A stretch of DNA of 64,000 nt from Frateuria_A sp051900535 (GTDB taxonomy: Bacteria; Pseudomonadota; Gammaproteobacteria; Xanthomonadales; Rhodanobacteraceae): positions 1,212,462 to 1,276,461 of the forward strand of contig NZ_JBHZGI010000001.1 of assembly GCF_051900535.1 (NCBI RefSeq), written 5' to 3'. Below are positions 26,077-34,820 of this stretch, piece by piece. The notes below the pieces were generated by a model. The model searched no databases. It was not told the origin of the DNA and worked only from the letters and a program-made list of their open reading frames with translations. Within the stretch, counting starts at the first letter, position 1. Every line of letters begins with the position of its first letter. The translations under genes and the position numbers were made by a program.

Positions 26077-27012
26077 ATGCACGGCTACCGTCTCGCCTTT
26101 GTCACGCCCACCCAGGCCCCGCGCTGGCAGCGCTGGCTGGTGTTCTCGCCGGTCGCCCGGCTGGTGTTCTTCACCGCGCTGCTGGTGGCCGCCAGCATGT
26201 TGTTCGGGCTCGTTCCGCACGGGCCGGCCGAGAGTCCGATCGCCAAGGGCCTGCGTGAGCTTGGCTTCCGCGCCGTGGCGCCGCTGCTCGCCTACCTGGT
26301 GCTGGTCAGGCTGATCGAGCGCCGGCCGGTGCGCGAACTGGCGTTGCGGCGCCTCGCGCCCGAGGGCGCGCTCGGGCTGGCCGCGGGCGCGCTGCTGTTC
26401 AGCGCCGTCGTCGGCAGCCTGTGGCTGCTCGGCAGTTACCGGATCATCGGCACCAACCCGGACGCGCACTGGCTGCTCGCGGCGCTGACGGTGGGCCTGG
26501 GCGCGGGCATCGGCGAGGAGATCATCTGCCGCGGCGTGCTCTACCGGATCGTCGAGGAAGGCCTGGGCAGCTGGACCGCGCTGCTGGTCTCGGCGCTGTT
26601 CTTCGGGGCGGCGCATCTGAACAACCCGGGCGCCACCCTGTGGGCCGGCCTGGCGATCGCCATCGAGGCCGGCATCCTGTTCGGACTGATCTACCTAGTG
26701 ACCCGCTCGCTGTGGATCTGCATGGGCCTGCACGCGGCCTGGAACTTCATGCAGGGCACGGTCTACGGCATCCCCGTATCGGGCACCCGGGCGGATGGCT
26801 GGCTGGTCTCCACCCGCAGCGGGCCGGACTGGCTCAGCGGCGGCGTGTTCGGCGCCGAGGCGTCGGTGATCGCGCTCGTGCTGTGCACGCTGGTGTCCGC
26901 CATGCTGCTGGCGGTGGCGCTGCGACGTGGCCTGATCGTGCCGCCCAGCTGGCGCCGCCATAGCCCCGAACCGCGTTCCACTTCCCTACCCATGCCTACC
27001 CCGGGCAGCTAA
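26077..27012 (+). CDS. CPBP-family intramembrane metalloprotease
   Basis: 311 residues with about 7 hydrophobic segments. The CPBP/Abi signatures are clear: motif 1 'GAGIGEEIICRGVLYRIVEE' (EExxxR), motif 2 'ALFFGAAHLNNPG' (FxxxH) and motif 3 'CMGLHAAWNFMQGTVYGI' (HxxxN). The family includes eukaryotic CAAX prenyl proteases (Rce1) and bacterial proteins linked to bacteriocin immunity or regulated proteolysis. The substrate here is unknown. The Glu and His residues expected at the active site are present, so the protein should be active. It is a single gene between prfC and the signalling cassette. Confidence 0.85.
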   Translation: MHGYRLAFVTPTQAPRWQRWLVFSPVARLVFFTALLVAASMLFGLVPHGPAESPIAKGLRELGFRAVAPLLAYLVLVRLIERRPVRELALRRLAPEGALGLAAGALLFSAVVGSLWLLGSYRIIGTNPDAHWLLAALTVGLGAGIGEEIICRGVLYRIVEEGLGSWTALLVSALFFGAAHLNNPGATLWAGLAIAIEAGILFGLIYLVTRSLWICMGLHAAWNFMQGTVYGIPVSGTRADGWLVSTRSGPDWLSGGVFGAEASVIALVLCTLVSAMLLAVALRRGLIVPPSWRRHSPEPRSTSLPMPTPGS

Positions 27013-27095
27013 TCTGGTTCCATCGCCGGCGGCAGGCACCACGAGGTCGTGGCGGCAAGCACTCCACGGCCCTCCGCAACCACGGCGACACACGC

Positions 27096-30000
27096 ATGCC
27101 GGCAGCAGTACCCGACGATTTCCAGCCCGATCCCTCACGTCACTCCTGGCTGGCCCACCTGCCGGTGCAGCGCAAGATGCTGCTGGTGATCGGCCCGCTG
27201 CTGATCGTGTTCCTGCTCGCCAACCTGGCCACGCTCTATTCGCTGCAGCAGCAGACGGTCAATCGGCGGTGGACCGAGCACACCTACCGTGTGTTGCTCG
27301 CCATCGATACGGTCAAGGACGCCATGCTGACCGCGCAGATCGGGGCCCGCGGCTACATGCTGACGCAGAGCACCACGGAACTGGCCGGATTCGAGCAGGG
27401 TGGCCGCAGCCTGGCCTCCGGGTTCAAGCTGCTGCGTACGCTGACCACCGACAACCCGCTGCAGCAAGCCAGGCTCGACCGGGCCGAGGCGCTGGCGACA
27501 CGCTGGCAGCGCGAGATCGTCGCCTACGTCGTCACCCCGGTCGGCGGTGGCAAGCTCGACGCCGGGGCGCGCGAACGCATCCAGCAGGACTTCTTCGCCC
27601 ACCGCACCGTCACCGCGCCGGACGTGACCGGCGTGCTGGCCCAGATGGCCGGCACCGAGGAGGCGCTGCTGGCCGAACGCAACGCGCGGCTGCAGCGGAC
27701 GCTGGACCTCATGCGGGTGTTCAATGCGCTGGCCGCCGCGCTGTCGCTGCTCTACGGTGCCTACGTGCTGGAACTCACCCGGCGCATCATCACCCGGCCG
27801 CTGCACCAGATGACCACGCTGATGTCCCGCCTGGCGGCGCACGACCATTCGGTCACGATCACCCGCCAGGGTCGGCGCGACGAGATCGGCCAGATCGCGC
27901 GGGCGCTGGAAGTGTTCAAGCGGATGGCGATCGGCTCGAGCGAGCAGAACTGGGTAAAGAGCGAGATCTCGCGACTGGTCCAGCGCCTGCAGCAGCTCGG
28001 CACGCACCGCGACTTCGGCGCCGCCCTTGCCAGCGAACTGGCACCGCTGGCCCAGGCCGGGGTTGCTCTGTATTACGGCTACGACGCCGCAAGCGAGCGG
28101 CTGGACCTGCTCGGCAGCTATGGCCTGCGCCAGTCATGGGATCCGGCCGAAACCTACGTGCCAGGCGAGGGTCTGGTCGGGCAGTGCGTGATCGAGCGCA
28201 AGCCGATCGCCCTGGACGAGGTGCCCGAACGCTATCTGCGCATCCATTCGGCCGCCGGCGAAGCCCTGCCCGGCCACGTGCTGATCCTGCCCGTGCTGTT
28301 CCGCGAACGCCTGGTCGGCGTGCTGGAGCTGGCCAGCTTCAAGCCGCTGACGCCGTTGTGCCGCGAGTTCCTGGACGAGTTGCTGCCGATCGTCGCGCTC
28401 ACCCAGGAAAACCTGACCCGCGCCATCGCCACGCAGGACCTGCTCGAGCAGACCCGCGAGCAGGCCGATCACCTGCGCCGCTCCGAGGAAGCGCTGCGCA
28501 GGCAGCAACAGGGCCTGCGCGACGCCAACGCCGCCTTGCAGACCAAGACGCGCGAGCTGGAGGAACAGTCCCAGCGCCTGACCGTTTCCGAGGAAGAGCT
28601 GCGCGTGCAGACGGAGGAGCTGCAGGCCTCCAACGAGGAGCTGCGCGAGAAGGGCGACATTCTCAAGCAGCAGAAGCAGGTGCTCGAGGCGCTGCAGCGC
28701 GAGACCGCGCAGAAGGCGCTCGAACTGGAGCGCGCCAGCCAGTACAAGTCCGACTTCCTGGCCAACATGTCGCACGAGTTGCGCACGCCGCTCAACAGCC
28801 TGCTGATCCTCTCGCGCAGCCTGGCCGACAACGACAGCGGCAACCTGGACGAGGAGCAGATCGAGTCGGCGCGGATCATCCACGACGCCGGTGCGAACCT
28901 GCTGCGGTTGATCAACGACATCCTGGACCTGTCCAAGATCGAGGCCGGCAAGATGGAGCTGGTCATCGACGAATTGCCGCTGCCGGTGTTCGCCCGCGCG
29001 CTCAAGCGCACCTTCGCGCACGTGGCGCAGGAAAAGGGCCTGGCCTTCGAAGTGCAGGTGGAGGAAAGCATGCCGCCGGCGCTGCACACCGACAGCGCGC
29101 GACTGGAACAGGTAGCCAACAACCTGCTCGGCAACGCGTTCAAGTTCACCGCTCGTGGCGGCGTGCGGGTGCGCATCGGCCATCCGGGGACGGAGACTCG
29201 CCTACCCCCCGCCCTGCTCGGCCAGTCGCTGGTGGCGATCGAGGTGAGCGACACGGGCATAGGCATTCCGGCGGAAAAGTTCGAGCGCATCTTCCAGGCG
29301 TTCGAGCAGGTCGATGCCGGAACCAGCCGCCAGTACGGCGGCACCGGCCTGGGCCTGGCGATCTGCAAGCGCATCGCCGCGCTGCTGGGCGGCGACATCG
29401 TGCTGCGCAGCACTCCCGGCGAAGGCAGCACGTTCACCGTGCTGCTGCCCGAAACCGCGCCGTCCGCTGCCTCCCCGCCCGTCACGGCAACCTCCGCGCA
29501 TGCGCCAGCACCGGCGCCACGCACCCATACCAGCGCGTTGTTGCCCGAGGCGATCGACGACGACCGCGACCGGCTGGCGCCGGGCGACACGGTCATCCTG
29601 CTGATCGAGGACGACCCCGCCTTCGCCCGCATCCTGGCCGACATGATCCGTCGCAACGGCCACCGCGTGCTGGCCGCCGCCGACGGCGAGAGCGGCCTGG
29701 CGCTGGCGCGCGAATATCGCCCCACCGGCGTGTTGCTCGACGTGATGCTGCCCGGCATGGACGGCTGGACGGTCATGGAGCGACTCAAGACCGACGACGC
29801 CACGCGGCACATCCCGGTGCATTTCATCTCCGCCATCGACGAGGCCGGCCGCGGCCGGGAGCTGGGCGCCGTCGGCTTCCTCACCAAGCCGGTCAGTCGC
29901 GAAGCGATCAACGCGGCGTTCGAACGCCTGCTGCACTTTGCCGAAGGCAAGACGCGCCGGCTGCTGGTGGTGGACGACGATGCCGCCTCGCGCGCCGCCG

Positions 30001-30740
30001 TGCGTTCCATGCTTCGGGGCGAAGGGGTGGAAATCGACGAGGCCGATTCGGCCGAGGCCGCGCTGCACATGACGGGCGAGGCGAAATACGACTGCATCGT
30101 GCTGGACCTTGGCCTGCCCGGCATGTCGGGCATGGAACTGCTCGAGCACCTGGCCGCCACGCCCGCGGGCGTGCCGCCGGTGGTGATCTATTCCGGCCGC
30201 GACCTGAGCCGCGAGGAAAACCTCAAGCTTCGCCAGTACACCGACGCCATCGTGGTCAAGGGCGCCCGTTCGCCCGAACGGCTGCTGGACGAGGTCAGCC
30301 TGTTCCTGCATTCGATCCAGCACGCACCGCGCAACGCCGCGGAACAACCGCCGCCGGGCGAGGAACTGAAGGGTCGCCGCGTGCTGCTGGTGGACGACGA
30401 CATGCGCAACCTGTTCGCACTGTCGAAGGTGATGCGCGGCTGGGGACTGGCGGTGACCATGGCGCAGGACGGCCACAAGGCGCTCAAGGCGCTGGAGGAC
30501 AACCCGTCCACCGAGCTGGTGCTGATGGACATCATGATGCCCGGCATGGACGGCTACGAGACGATGCGCGCGATCCGCGCACAGGGCGAGTTCGCCGAGC
30601 TGCCGATCATCGCGCTGACTGCCAAGGCGATGCGCGGCGACCGCGAGAAATGCCTGGAGGCCGGTGCCAGCGACTACCTCTCCAAGCCGGTGGACATCGA
30701 CAAGCTCGCCTCGCTCCTGCGCGTGTGGCTGCCACACTGA
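27096..30740 (+). CDS. Hybrid sensor histidine kinase: TM-CHASE3-TM-HAMP-GAF-HisKA-HATPase-REC-REC-REC
   Basis: 1214 residues. TM1 is near 30-50, then an extracytoplasmic CHASE3-like sensor ('AMLTAQIGARGYMLTQSTTE'). TM2 is near 212-230, with HAMP ('TRRIITRPLHQMTTLM'), GAF near 300-450 and a long coiled coil. The phospho-acceptor is His560 in 'NMSHELRTPLNSLL'. The ATPase domain has 'NNLLGNAFKFTARGG', 'EVSDTGIGIP' and 'GGTGLGLAICKR'. Three receiver domains follow with acceptor Asp882, Asp1004 and Asp1145 ('LLDVMLPGMDGW', 'VLDLGLPGMSG', 'LMDIMMPGMDGY'). First gene of a four-gene set: the CheR gene starts 10 bp after its stop. The stimulus is unknown. Confidence 0.92.
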   Translation: MPAAVPDDFQPDPSRHSWLAHLPVQRKMLLVIGPLLIVFLLANLATLYSLQQQTVNRRWTEHTYRVLLAIDTVKDAMLTAQIGARGYMLTQSTTELAGFEQGGRSLASGFKLLRTLTTDNPLQQARLDRAEALATRWQREIVAYVVTPVGGGKLDAGARERIQQDFFAHRTVTAPDVTGVLAQMAGTEEALLAERNARLQRTLDLMRVFNALAAALSLLYGAYVLELTRRIITRPLHQMTTLMSRLAAHDHSVTITRQGRRDEIGQIARALEVFKRMAIGSSEQNWVKSEISRLVQRLQQLGTHRDFGAALASELAPLAQAGVALYYGYDAASERLDLLGSYGLRQSWDPAETYVPGEGLVGQCVIERKPIALDEVPERYLRIHSAAGEALPGHVLILPVLFRERLVGVLELASFKPLTPLCREFLDELLPIVALTQENLTRAIATQDLLEQTREQADHLRRSEEALRRQQQGLRDANAALQTKTRELEEQSQRLTVSEEELRVQTEELQASNEELREKGDILKQQKQVLEALQRETAQKALELERASQYKSDFLANMSHELRTPLNSLLILSRSLADNDSGNLDEEQIESARIIHDAGANLLRLINDILDLSKIEAGKMELVIDELPLPVFARALKRTFAHVAQEKGLAFEVQVEESMPPALHTDSARLEQVANNLLGNAFKFTARGGVRVRIGHPGTETRLPPALLGQSLVAIEVSDTGIGIPAEKFERIFQAFEQVDAGTSRQYGGTGLGLAICKRIAALLGGDIVLRSTPGEGSTFTVLLPETAPSAASPPVTATSAHAPAPAPRTHTSALLPEAIDDDRDRLAPGDTVILLIEDDPAFARILADMIRRNGHRVLAAADGESGLALAREYRPTGVLLDVMLPGMDGWTVMERLKTDDATRHIPVHFISAIDEAGRGRELGAVGFLTKPVSREAINAAFERLLHFAEGKTRRLLVVDDDAASRAAVRSMLRGEGVEIDEADSAEAALHMTGEAKYDCIVLDLGLPGMSGMELLEHLAATPAGVPPVVIYSGRDLSREENLKLRQYTDAIVVKGARSPERLLDEVSLFLHSIQHAPRNAAEQPPPGEELKGRRVLLVDDDMRNLFALSKVMRGWGLAVTMAQDGHKALKALEDNPSTELVLMDIMMPGMDGYETMRAIRAQGEFAELPIIALTAKAMRGDREKCLEAGASDYLSKPVDIDKLASLLRVWLPH

Positions 30741-30750
30741 GCGCCGGTCG

Positions 30751-31605
30751 ATGGACCTGATCGATCCCGCGCTGGAAAACATTGAACTGGAGCTGTTCGT
30801 GCGCGCGCTGCGCCAGCGGCACGGCTACGACTTCGGCCATTACGCGCCGGCCTCGCTCCGGCGGCGCGTGCGCCAGCTGGTGCACGCGCACGGCACCGGC
30901 ACGATCAGCGCGCTGACCGGCCGGCTGCTGCACGAGCCGGAATTCGTGTTCGAGGTGATCGAGGGCCTGTCCGTGCCGGTCTCGGACATGTTCCGCGACC
31001 CGCCGGTGTTTCGCGCGTTGCGCGAACAGGTGCTGCCGCTGCTCGCTTCCTGGCCGCGCATCAACATCTGGCAGGCCGGTTGCGCCAGCGGGCAGGAGGT
31101 GTACTCGCTCGCCATCCTGCTGGAGGAGGAAGGGCTCTACGAGCGCTGCCAGATCTACGCCACCGACTTCAACCCGGCCGCGCTCAGGCGCGCGCAGGAG
31201 GGCATCTACCCGGTCCGCGTCGCGCAGGCCTGGTCGCGCAACTACCAGGAGGCCGGCGGCCGCCATTCGCTGGCCGACTACTACAGCGCGCGCTACGAGT
31301 TCATCAAGCTCGACCAGCGCCTGCGCCGCAACGTCAGCTTCGCCAACCACAACCTGGTCACCGACAAGGTGTTCTGCGAGGCGCAACTGGTGCTATGCCG
31401 CAACGTGCTGATCTACTTTGCCACCCCGCTGCAGGACCGGGTGCTGGGGCTGTTCCGCGACAGCCTCGTGCGTGGCGGCTTCCTTTGCCTGGGGCTGCGC
31501 GAGAGCCTGGACTTCGCCCCCAGCGCCGCCGATTTCACGGCGCTCGATGCCGACCTGCGCATCTACCGCCGCAACGTGTTTTCCGCTTCCGATGGCGCGG
31601 CTTGA
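30751..31605 (+). CDS. CheR-type protein glutamate methyltransferase
   Basis: 284 residues. The N-terminal helical domain contains 'YDFGHYAPASLRRRVRQLVH'. The SAM-binding domain shows 'INIWQAGCASGQEVYSLAIL', 'CQIYATDFNPAALRRAQEGI' and 'FCEAQLVLCRNVLIYFATPL', all CheR hallmarks. No chemoreceptor or CheA/CheW is nearby. The target may thus be a non-canonical partner such as the coiled-coil region of the hybrid kinase just upstream (inference). It ends inside the CheB gene start (14-bp overlap). Confidence 0.9.
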   Translation: MDLIDPALENIELELFVRALRQRHGYDFGHYAPASLRRRVRQLVHAHGTGTISALTGRLLHEPEFVFEVIEGLSVPVSDMFRDPPVFRALREQVLPLLASWPRINIWQAGCASGQEVYSLAILLEEEGLYERCQIYATDFNPAALRRAQEGIYPVRVAQAWSRNYQEAGGRHSLADYYSARYEFIKLDQRLRRNVSFANHNLVTDKVFCEAQLVLCRNVLIYFATPLQDRVLGLFRDSLVRGGFLCLGLRESLDFAPSAADFTALDADLRIYRRNVFSASDGAA

Positions 31606-32164
31606 GGCCATCGTGATCGGCTGTTCGGCCGGCGGCCTGGGCGCGCTCGAGCCGTTGCTGCGCGCGCTCGCGCCGCCGCTCCCGCTGCCGGTGATCGTCT
31701 GCAGCCACAGCGCCGAGCCGGGCACCGGCCTGCTCGTACCGCTGCTGGCGCGGTACACGCGGCTGCCGGTGCGCGAGGCGCGCGAGCGCTGGCCGGTCGA
31801 GGCGGGGACCATCCACCTGGCGCCGCCCGGTTATCATCTGCTGATCGAGCGCGACCGTTGTTTCGCCTATTCGGTGGACGAGCCGGTGCACTACTCGCGC
31901 CCCTCGATCGACGTGCTGTTCGAGAGTGCCGCGGACGCCTACGGCGCCGGCCTGGCCGGCGTGATGCTGACCGGCGCCAGTCCTGACGGCGCGCAGGGCC
32001 TTGTGCGCATCCGCCAGGCCGGCGGCCTGGCCATCGTGCAGGAGCCGGCCGATGCGCTCGCGCCGGCGATGCCGCAAGCCGCGCTCGACCAGGCCGGCGC
32101 CGATCACTGCCTGCCCCTGGCGCGGATCGCGCCGCTGCTCAACGAACTGGCTCACCGCGAATGA
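31592..32164 (+). CDS. Stand-alone CheB-type methylesterase/deamidase domain
   Basis: 190 residues: only the effector domain, without the receiver domain of classical CheB. The catalytic triad can be read as Ser in 'IVIGCSAGGLGALEPLL', His in 'VIVCSHSAEPGTGLL' and Asp in 'GVMLTGASPDGAQGLVRI'. The ATG at 31592 overlaps the end of cheR by 14 bp, and the TGA overlaps the next start by 4 bp. With CheR it forms a methylation/demethylation pair. Lack of its own receiver means activity may be set by binding to other members of the cassette. Confidence 0.88.
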   Translation: MARLEAIVIGCSAGGLGALEPLLRALAPPLPLPVIVCSHSAEPGTGLLVPLLARYTRLPVREARERWPVEAGTIHLAPPGYHLLIERDRCFAYSVDEPVHYSRPSIDVLFESAADAYGAGLAGVMLTGASPDGAQGLVRIRQAGGLAIVQEPADALAPAMPQAALDQAGADHCLPLARIAPLLNELAHRE

Positions 32165-33159
32165 ACGACACGACGCGACCGAAAATCCTGGTGGTCGACG
32201 ACACCCTCGCCAACCTGGTGGCGATGCGCCGCCTGCTGGCCCACGCCGGCGCGGACCTATACGAGGCCGGCAGCGGCAACGAGGCGCTGGCGCTGTGCCT
32301 GGACCATGAGTTCGCGCTGATCCTGCTGGACGTCAACATGCCGGACATGGACGGCTTCGAGGTGGCCTCGCTGCTCACCGAGGCCGACCAGATGCACGAG
32401 ACGCCGATCATCTTCGTCACCGCCGCCTATGCGGACGATCTCAACCGGCTCAAGGGCTACCGCTCCGGCGCGGTGGACTACATCGCCAAGCCGATCAACG
32501 ACGTGATCCTGCAGTCGAAGGTGCGCGTGTTCCTGGAGCTCTACGGCGCGCGCGTGAAGCTGGAACAGACCCTGGAGGAACTGTCCGAGCGCAACCACCA
32601 GCTGCAGCAGGAGATCGCCGAGCGCGAGCGCGTCGAGGCGCAGGTGCGCCATCAGGCGACCCACGACATGCTGACCGGCCTGCCCAACCGCGTGCTGTTC
32701 CATGACCGCCTCGGCACCGCGCTTGCCCATGCGGTCGAGGGCGGCCCGGGCTTCGCGCTGGTGTTGCTGGATATCGATGGCTTCAAGGGCGTGAACGACC
32801 GCCACGGCCATCCCGCCGGCGACGCGCTGCTGCAGGCGATCGCCGCGCGACTGAAGCTCAACCTGCGCGCGGGCGACACAGTGGCGCGGTTGGGCGGCGA
32901 CGAATTCGCGCTGATCGTGGGCGAGATGGAGGAGCTTCCGGTGCTGCTGCGCCGCTGCGAGGAACTGGGCGCCAGCCTGGCCGAGCCCTACCCGCTGGTG
33001 TCGCCGCAGGGGACTTTCGAGGCCCGCGTCAGCGCGAGTATCGGAGTGGCGCCGTGGAGCGCGCAGGTGGCCAGCGACGAAGCGCTGATCCAGGCCGCCG
33101 ACCGGGCGTTGTACCGCGCCAAGGGCGACGGCAAGAACCGCTGCGTGCTGGCGGACTGA
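32161..33159 (+). CDS. Response regulator diguanylate cyclase (REC-GGDEF)
   Basis: 332 residues. The N-terminal receiver has its acceptor Asp57 in 'FALILLDVNMPDMDGFEVAS' and the conserved Lys in 'DYIAKPIND'. A short coiled coil follows, then GGDEF with 'RLGGDEFALIVGEM' (GGDEF at residue 245). The inhibitory I-site RxxD ('RAGD') sits five residues before GGDEF, so product inhibition by c-di-GMP is expected. 'HDMLTGLPNRVLFHDRL' is the usual domain opening. It is translationally coupled to cheB (ATGA). It is likely the c-di-GMP output of the hybrid-kinase cassette. Confidence 0.92.
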   Translation: MNDTTRPKILVVDDTLANLVAMRRLLAHAGADLYEAGSGNEALALCLDHEFALILLDVNMPDMDGFEVASLLTEADQMHETPIIFVTAAYADDLNRLKGYRSGAVDYIAKPINDVILQSKVRVFLELYGARVKLEQTLEELSERNHQLQQEIAERERVEAQVRHQATHDMLTGLPNRVLFHDRLGTALAHAVEGGPGFALVLLDIDGFKGVNDRHGHPAGDALLQAIAARLKLNLRAGDTVARLGGDEFALIVGEMEELPVLLRRCEELGASLAEPYPLVSPQGTFEARVSASIGVAPWSAQVASDEALIQAADRALYRAKGDGKNRCVLAD

Positions 33160-33193
33160 TGCATCGTCCGCGCCGTTGGCGCCAGGTCGACTG

Positions 33194-34711
33194 TCAGGCC
33201 GTGGCGGCCCGGCAGTGCGCGTCGATGTAGTCCTGGTGCGACGGCATGGCTTGGGCGCTCGCGGCGATGGTCCGGCGCACGCGCTCGACGAACGCGACCA
33301 GGTCCGCCTCGGGCACCTCGTCGACGATGGGATGGTAGCCGCGCGGCAGGATGCGCTGTCCAAGCATCACCTGCACCCAGCTCGGCAACGCGAAGAAGTC
33401 CTCGCCGTTGCGGAAATAGCGGCCGTCGGCCCGGAACAGCTCGATCGTCTCGCGCAGCGGATCGGGGATGGCCATCGTGCGGCAGTGGTCCCAGAACGGC
33501 GTGTCGTCGCGTTCGGTCGCGTGGTAGTGCAGCACCAGGAAATCGCGTACGCGCTCGTGCTCGAACGCGGACTCGCGGTTGAAGCGATCGGCCAGCATCG
33601 GGTCGAACCCGCGCGTCGGGAACAGGCCGAGCAGGCGCTGGATGCCCGACTGCGCCAGGTAGATGGCGGTCGATTCGAGCGGCTCCATGAAGCCACCGGC
33701 CAGGCCGACCGCAACGACGTTCTTGTCCCAGAACCGTCGGCGCCTGCCGGGGGTGAAACGCAGCGGGCGCGGCTCGCCCAGTACCTTGCCGTCGAGGGTC
33801 CCGAGCAGTGTCGCGGCCGCTTCGTCGTCGCTGATGTGCCGGCTGGCATACACGTAGCCATTGCCGGTGCGGTGCTGCAGCGGAATCCGCCATTGCCAGC
33901 CCGCCGCGCGCGCCGTCACGCGCGTGTACGGCGTCAGCGGCCCGGCGCTCTCGCAGGCCACGACCATCGCGCGGTCGCACGGCAGCCATCGGCTCCAGTC
34001 TTCGTAGCCGGCCTTGAGGGTCTTTTCGATCAGCAGGCCGCGGAAGCCCGAGCAATCGACGAACAGTTCGCCCTCGATCCGCTCGCCGCCCTGAAGCACC
34101 ACCGCTTCGATGAAACCGTCCTCGCCGCGCTGGACGACGTCGACGATGCGGCCTTCGATCCGCTGCACGCCGCGGCGTTCGGCCAGCTCGCGCAGGTAGC
34201 GCGCATACAGCCCCGCATCGAATTGGTAGCCGTACGCGATATCCGCCAGCGGCGAACCGGGCGGCGCGTCGGCCACCTCGGCCGTGAACCTGTCCTGCGG
34301 CGCCGCGACGGTCGGCAGCGAGAACGCGCCGATGTCCGGGGCGCGGCCGGCGAGAAACAGCTTCAACCAGTACTGGTGGAACGGCAGCGGACCCAGCGAA
34401 CGGCCGATCGTGCCGAAGCCGTGCACATAGCTGTCTCCGATGCGCCCCCAGTCGTTGAACTGGATGCCGAGCTTGAAGGTCCCTTGCGTCCGCGCGACGA
34501 AGTCCGCCTCGCGGATGCCCAGCACCTGGGCGTTGAAGGTTTTCATGAACGGGACGGTGGACTCGCCCACGCCGACGATGCCGATCTCCTCCGATTCGAC
34601 CAGGCGGATGCGGGTGCCCTTGCCCAGGTAGGTGGCCAATGCCGCCGCGGCCGTCCAGCCGGCGCTGCCGCCGCCCACGACGACGATGGTGCGGATGCGG
34701 TTGTCGTCCAT
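33194..34711 (-). CDS. Flavin-dependent tryptophan-halogenase-family protein linked to a TonB receptor
   Basis: 505 residues from the ATG at 34711; an in-frame ATG at 34738 would add nine. The FAD motif 'TIVVVGGGSAGWTAAAALAT' opens the protein. The halogenase motif WxWxIP is present ('AAGWQWRIPLQHRTGNGYVY') and a lysine at 'GTFKLGIQFNDWG' aligns with the catalytic Lys of PrnA-type enzymes. 'DCSGFRGLLIEKTL' and 'AVGLAGGFMEPLESTAIYLA' also fit. In xanthomonads and caulobacters such genes often sit beside TonB receptors of sugar-uptake loci, where their real substrate is not known. Downstream of the TonB receptor on the same strand, separated by a terminator-like hairpin. Confidence 0.8.
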   Translation of the reverse strand: MDDNRIRTIVVVGGGSAGWTAAAALATYLGKGTRIRLVESEEIGIVGVGESTVPFMKTFNAQVLGIREADFVARTQGTFKLGIQFNDWGRIGDSYVHGFGTIGRSLGPLPFHQYWLKLFLAGRAPDIGAFSLPTVAAPQDRFTAEVADAPPGSPLADIAYGYQFDAGLYARYLRELAERRGVQRIEGRIVDVVQRGEDGFIEAVVLQGGERIEGELFVDCSGFRGLLIEKTLKAGYEDWSRWLPCDRAMVVACESAGPLTPYTRVTARAAGWQWRIPLQHRTGNGYVYASRHISDDEAAATLLGTLDGKVLGEPRPLRFTPGRRRRFWDKNVVAVGLAGGFMEPLESTAIYLAQSGIQRLLGLFPTRGFDPMLADRFNRESAFEHERVRDFLVLHYHATERDDTPFWDHCRTMAIPDPLRETIELFRADGRYFRNGEDFFALPSWVQVMLGQRILPRGYHPIVDEVPEADLVAFVERVRRTIAASAQAMPSHQDYIDAHCRAATA

Positions 34712-34740
34712 CGCTGCTGCCCGGAGTGAGATGCACATAA

Positions 34741-34780
34741 GAAAAACGGCAGTGCCGGGGGAGTACAGGCGACTGCCGTT
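34741..34780 (-). terminator. Terminator between TonB receptor and halogenase homologue
   Basis: On the minus strand AACGGCAGT pairs with ACTGCCGTT (9 bp), and the second arm runs into TTTTTC. It would terminate part of the receptor transcripts before the halogenase gene, which starts only 30 bp later. Confidence 0.65.
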
Positions 34781-34787
34781 GGAAGGT

Positions 34788-34809
34788 GCCCGTGCCTTGC
34801 GGCACGGGC
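34788..34809 (-). other. Strong intercistronic hairpin after the TonB receptor gene
   Basis: GCCCGTGCC / GGCACGGGC, a perfect 9-bp stem with a 4-nt loop, 12 bp after the receptor stop. With the T-tailed hairpin that follows, it could stabilise the 3' end of receptor mRNA. Confidence 0.55.
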
Positions 34810-34820
34810 CAAAGGCCTCC

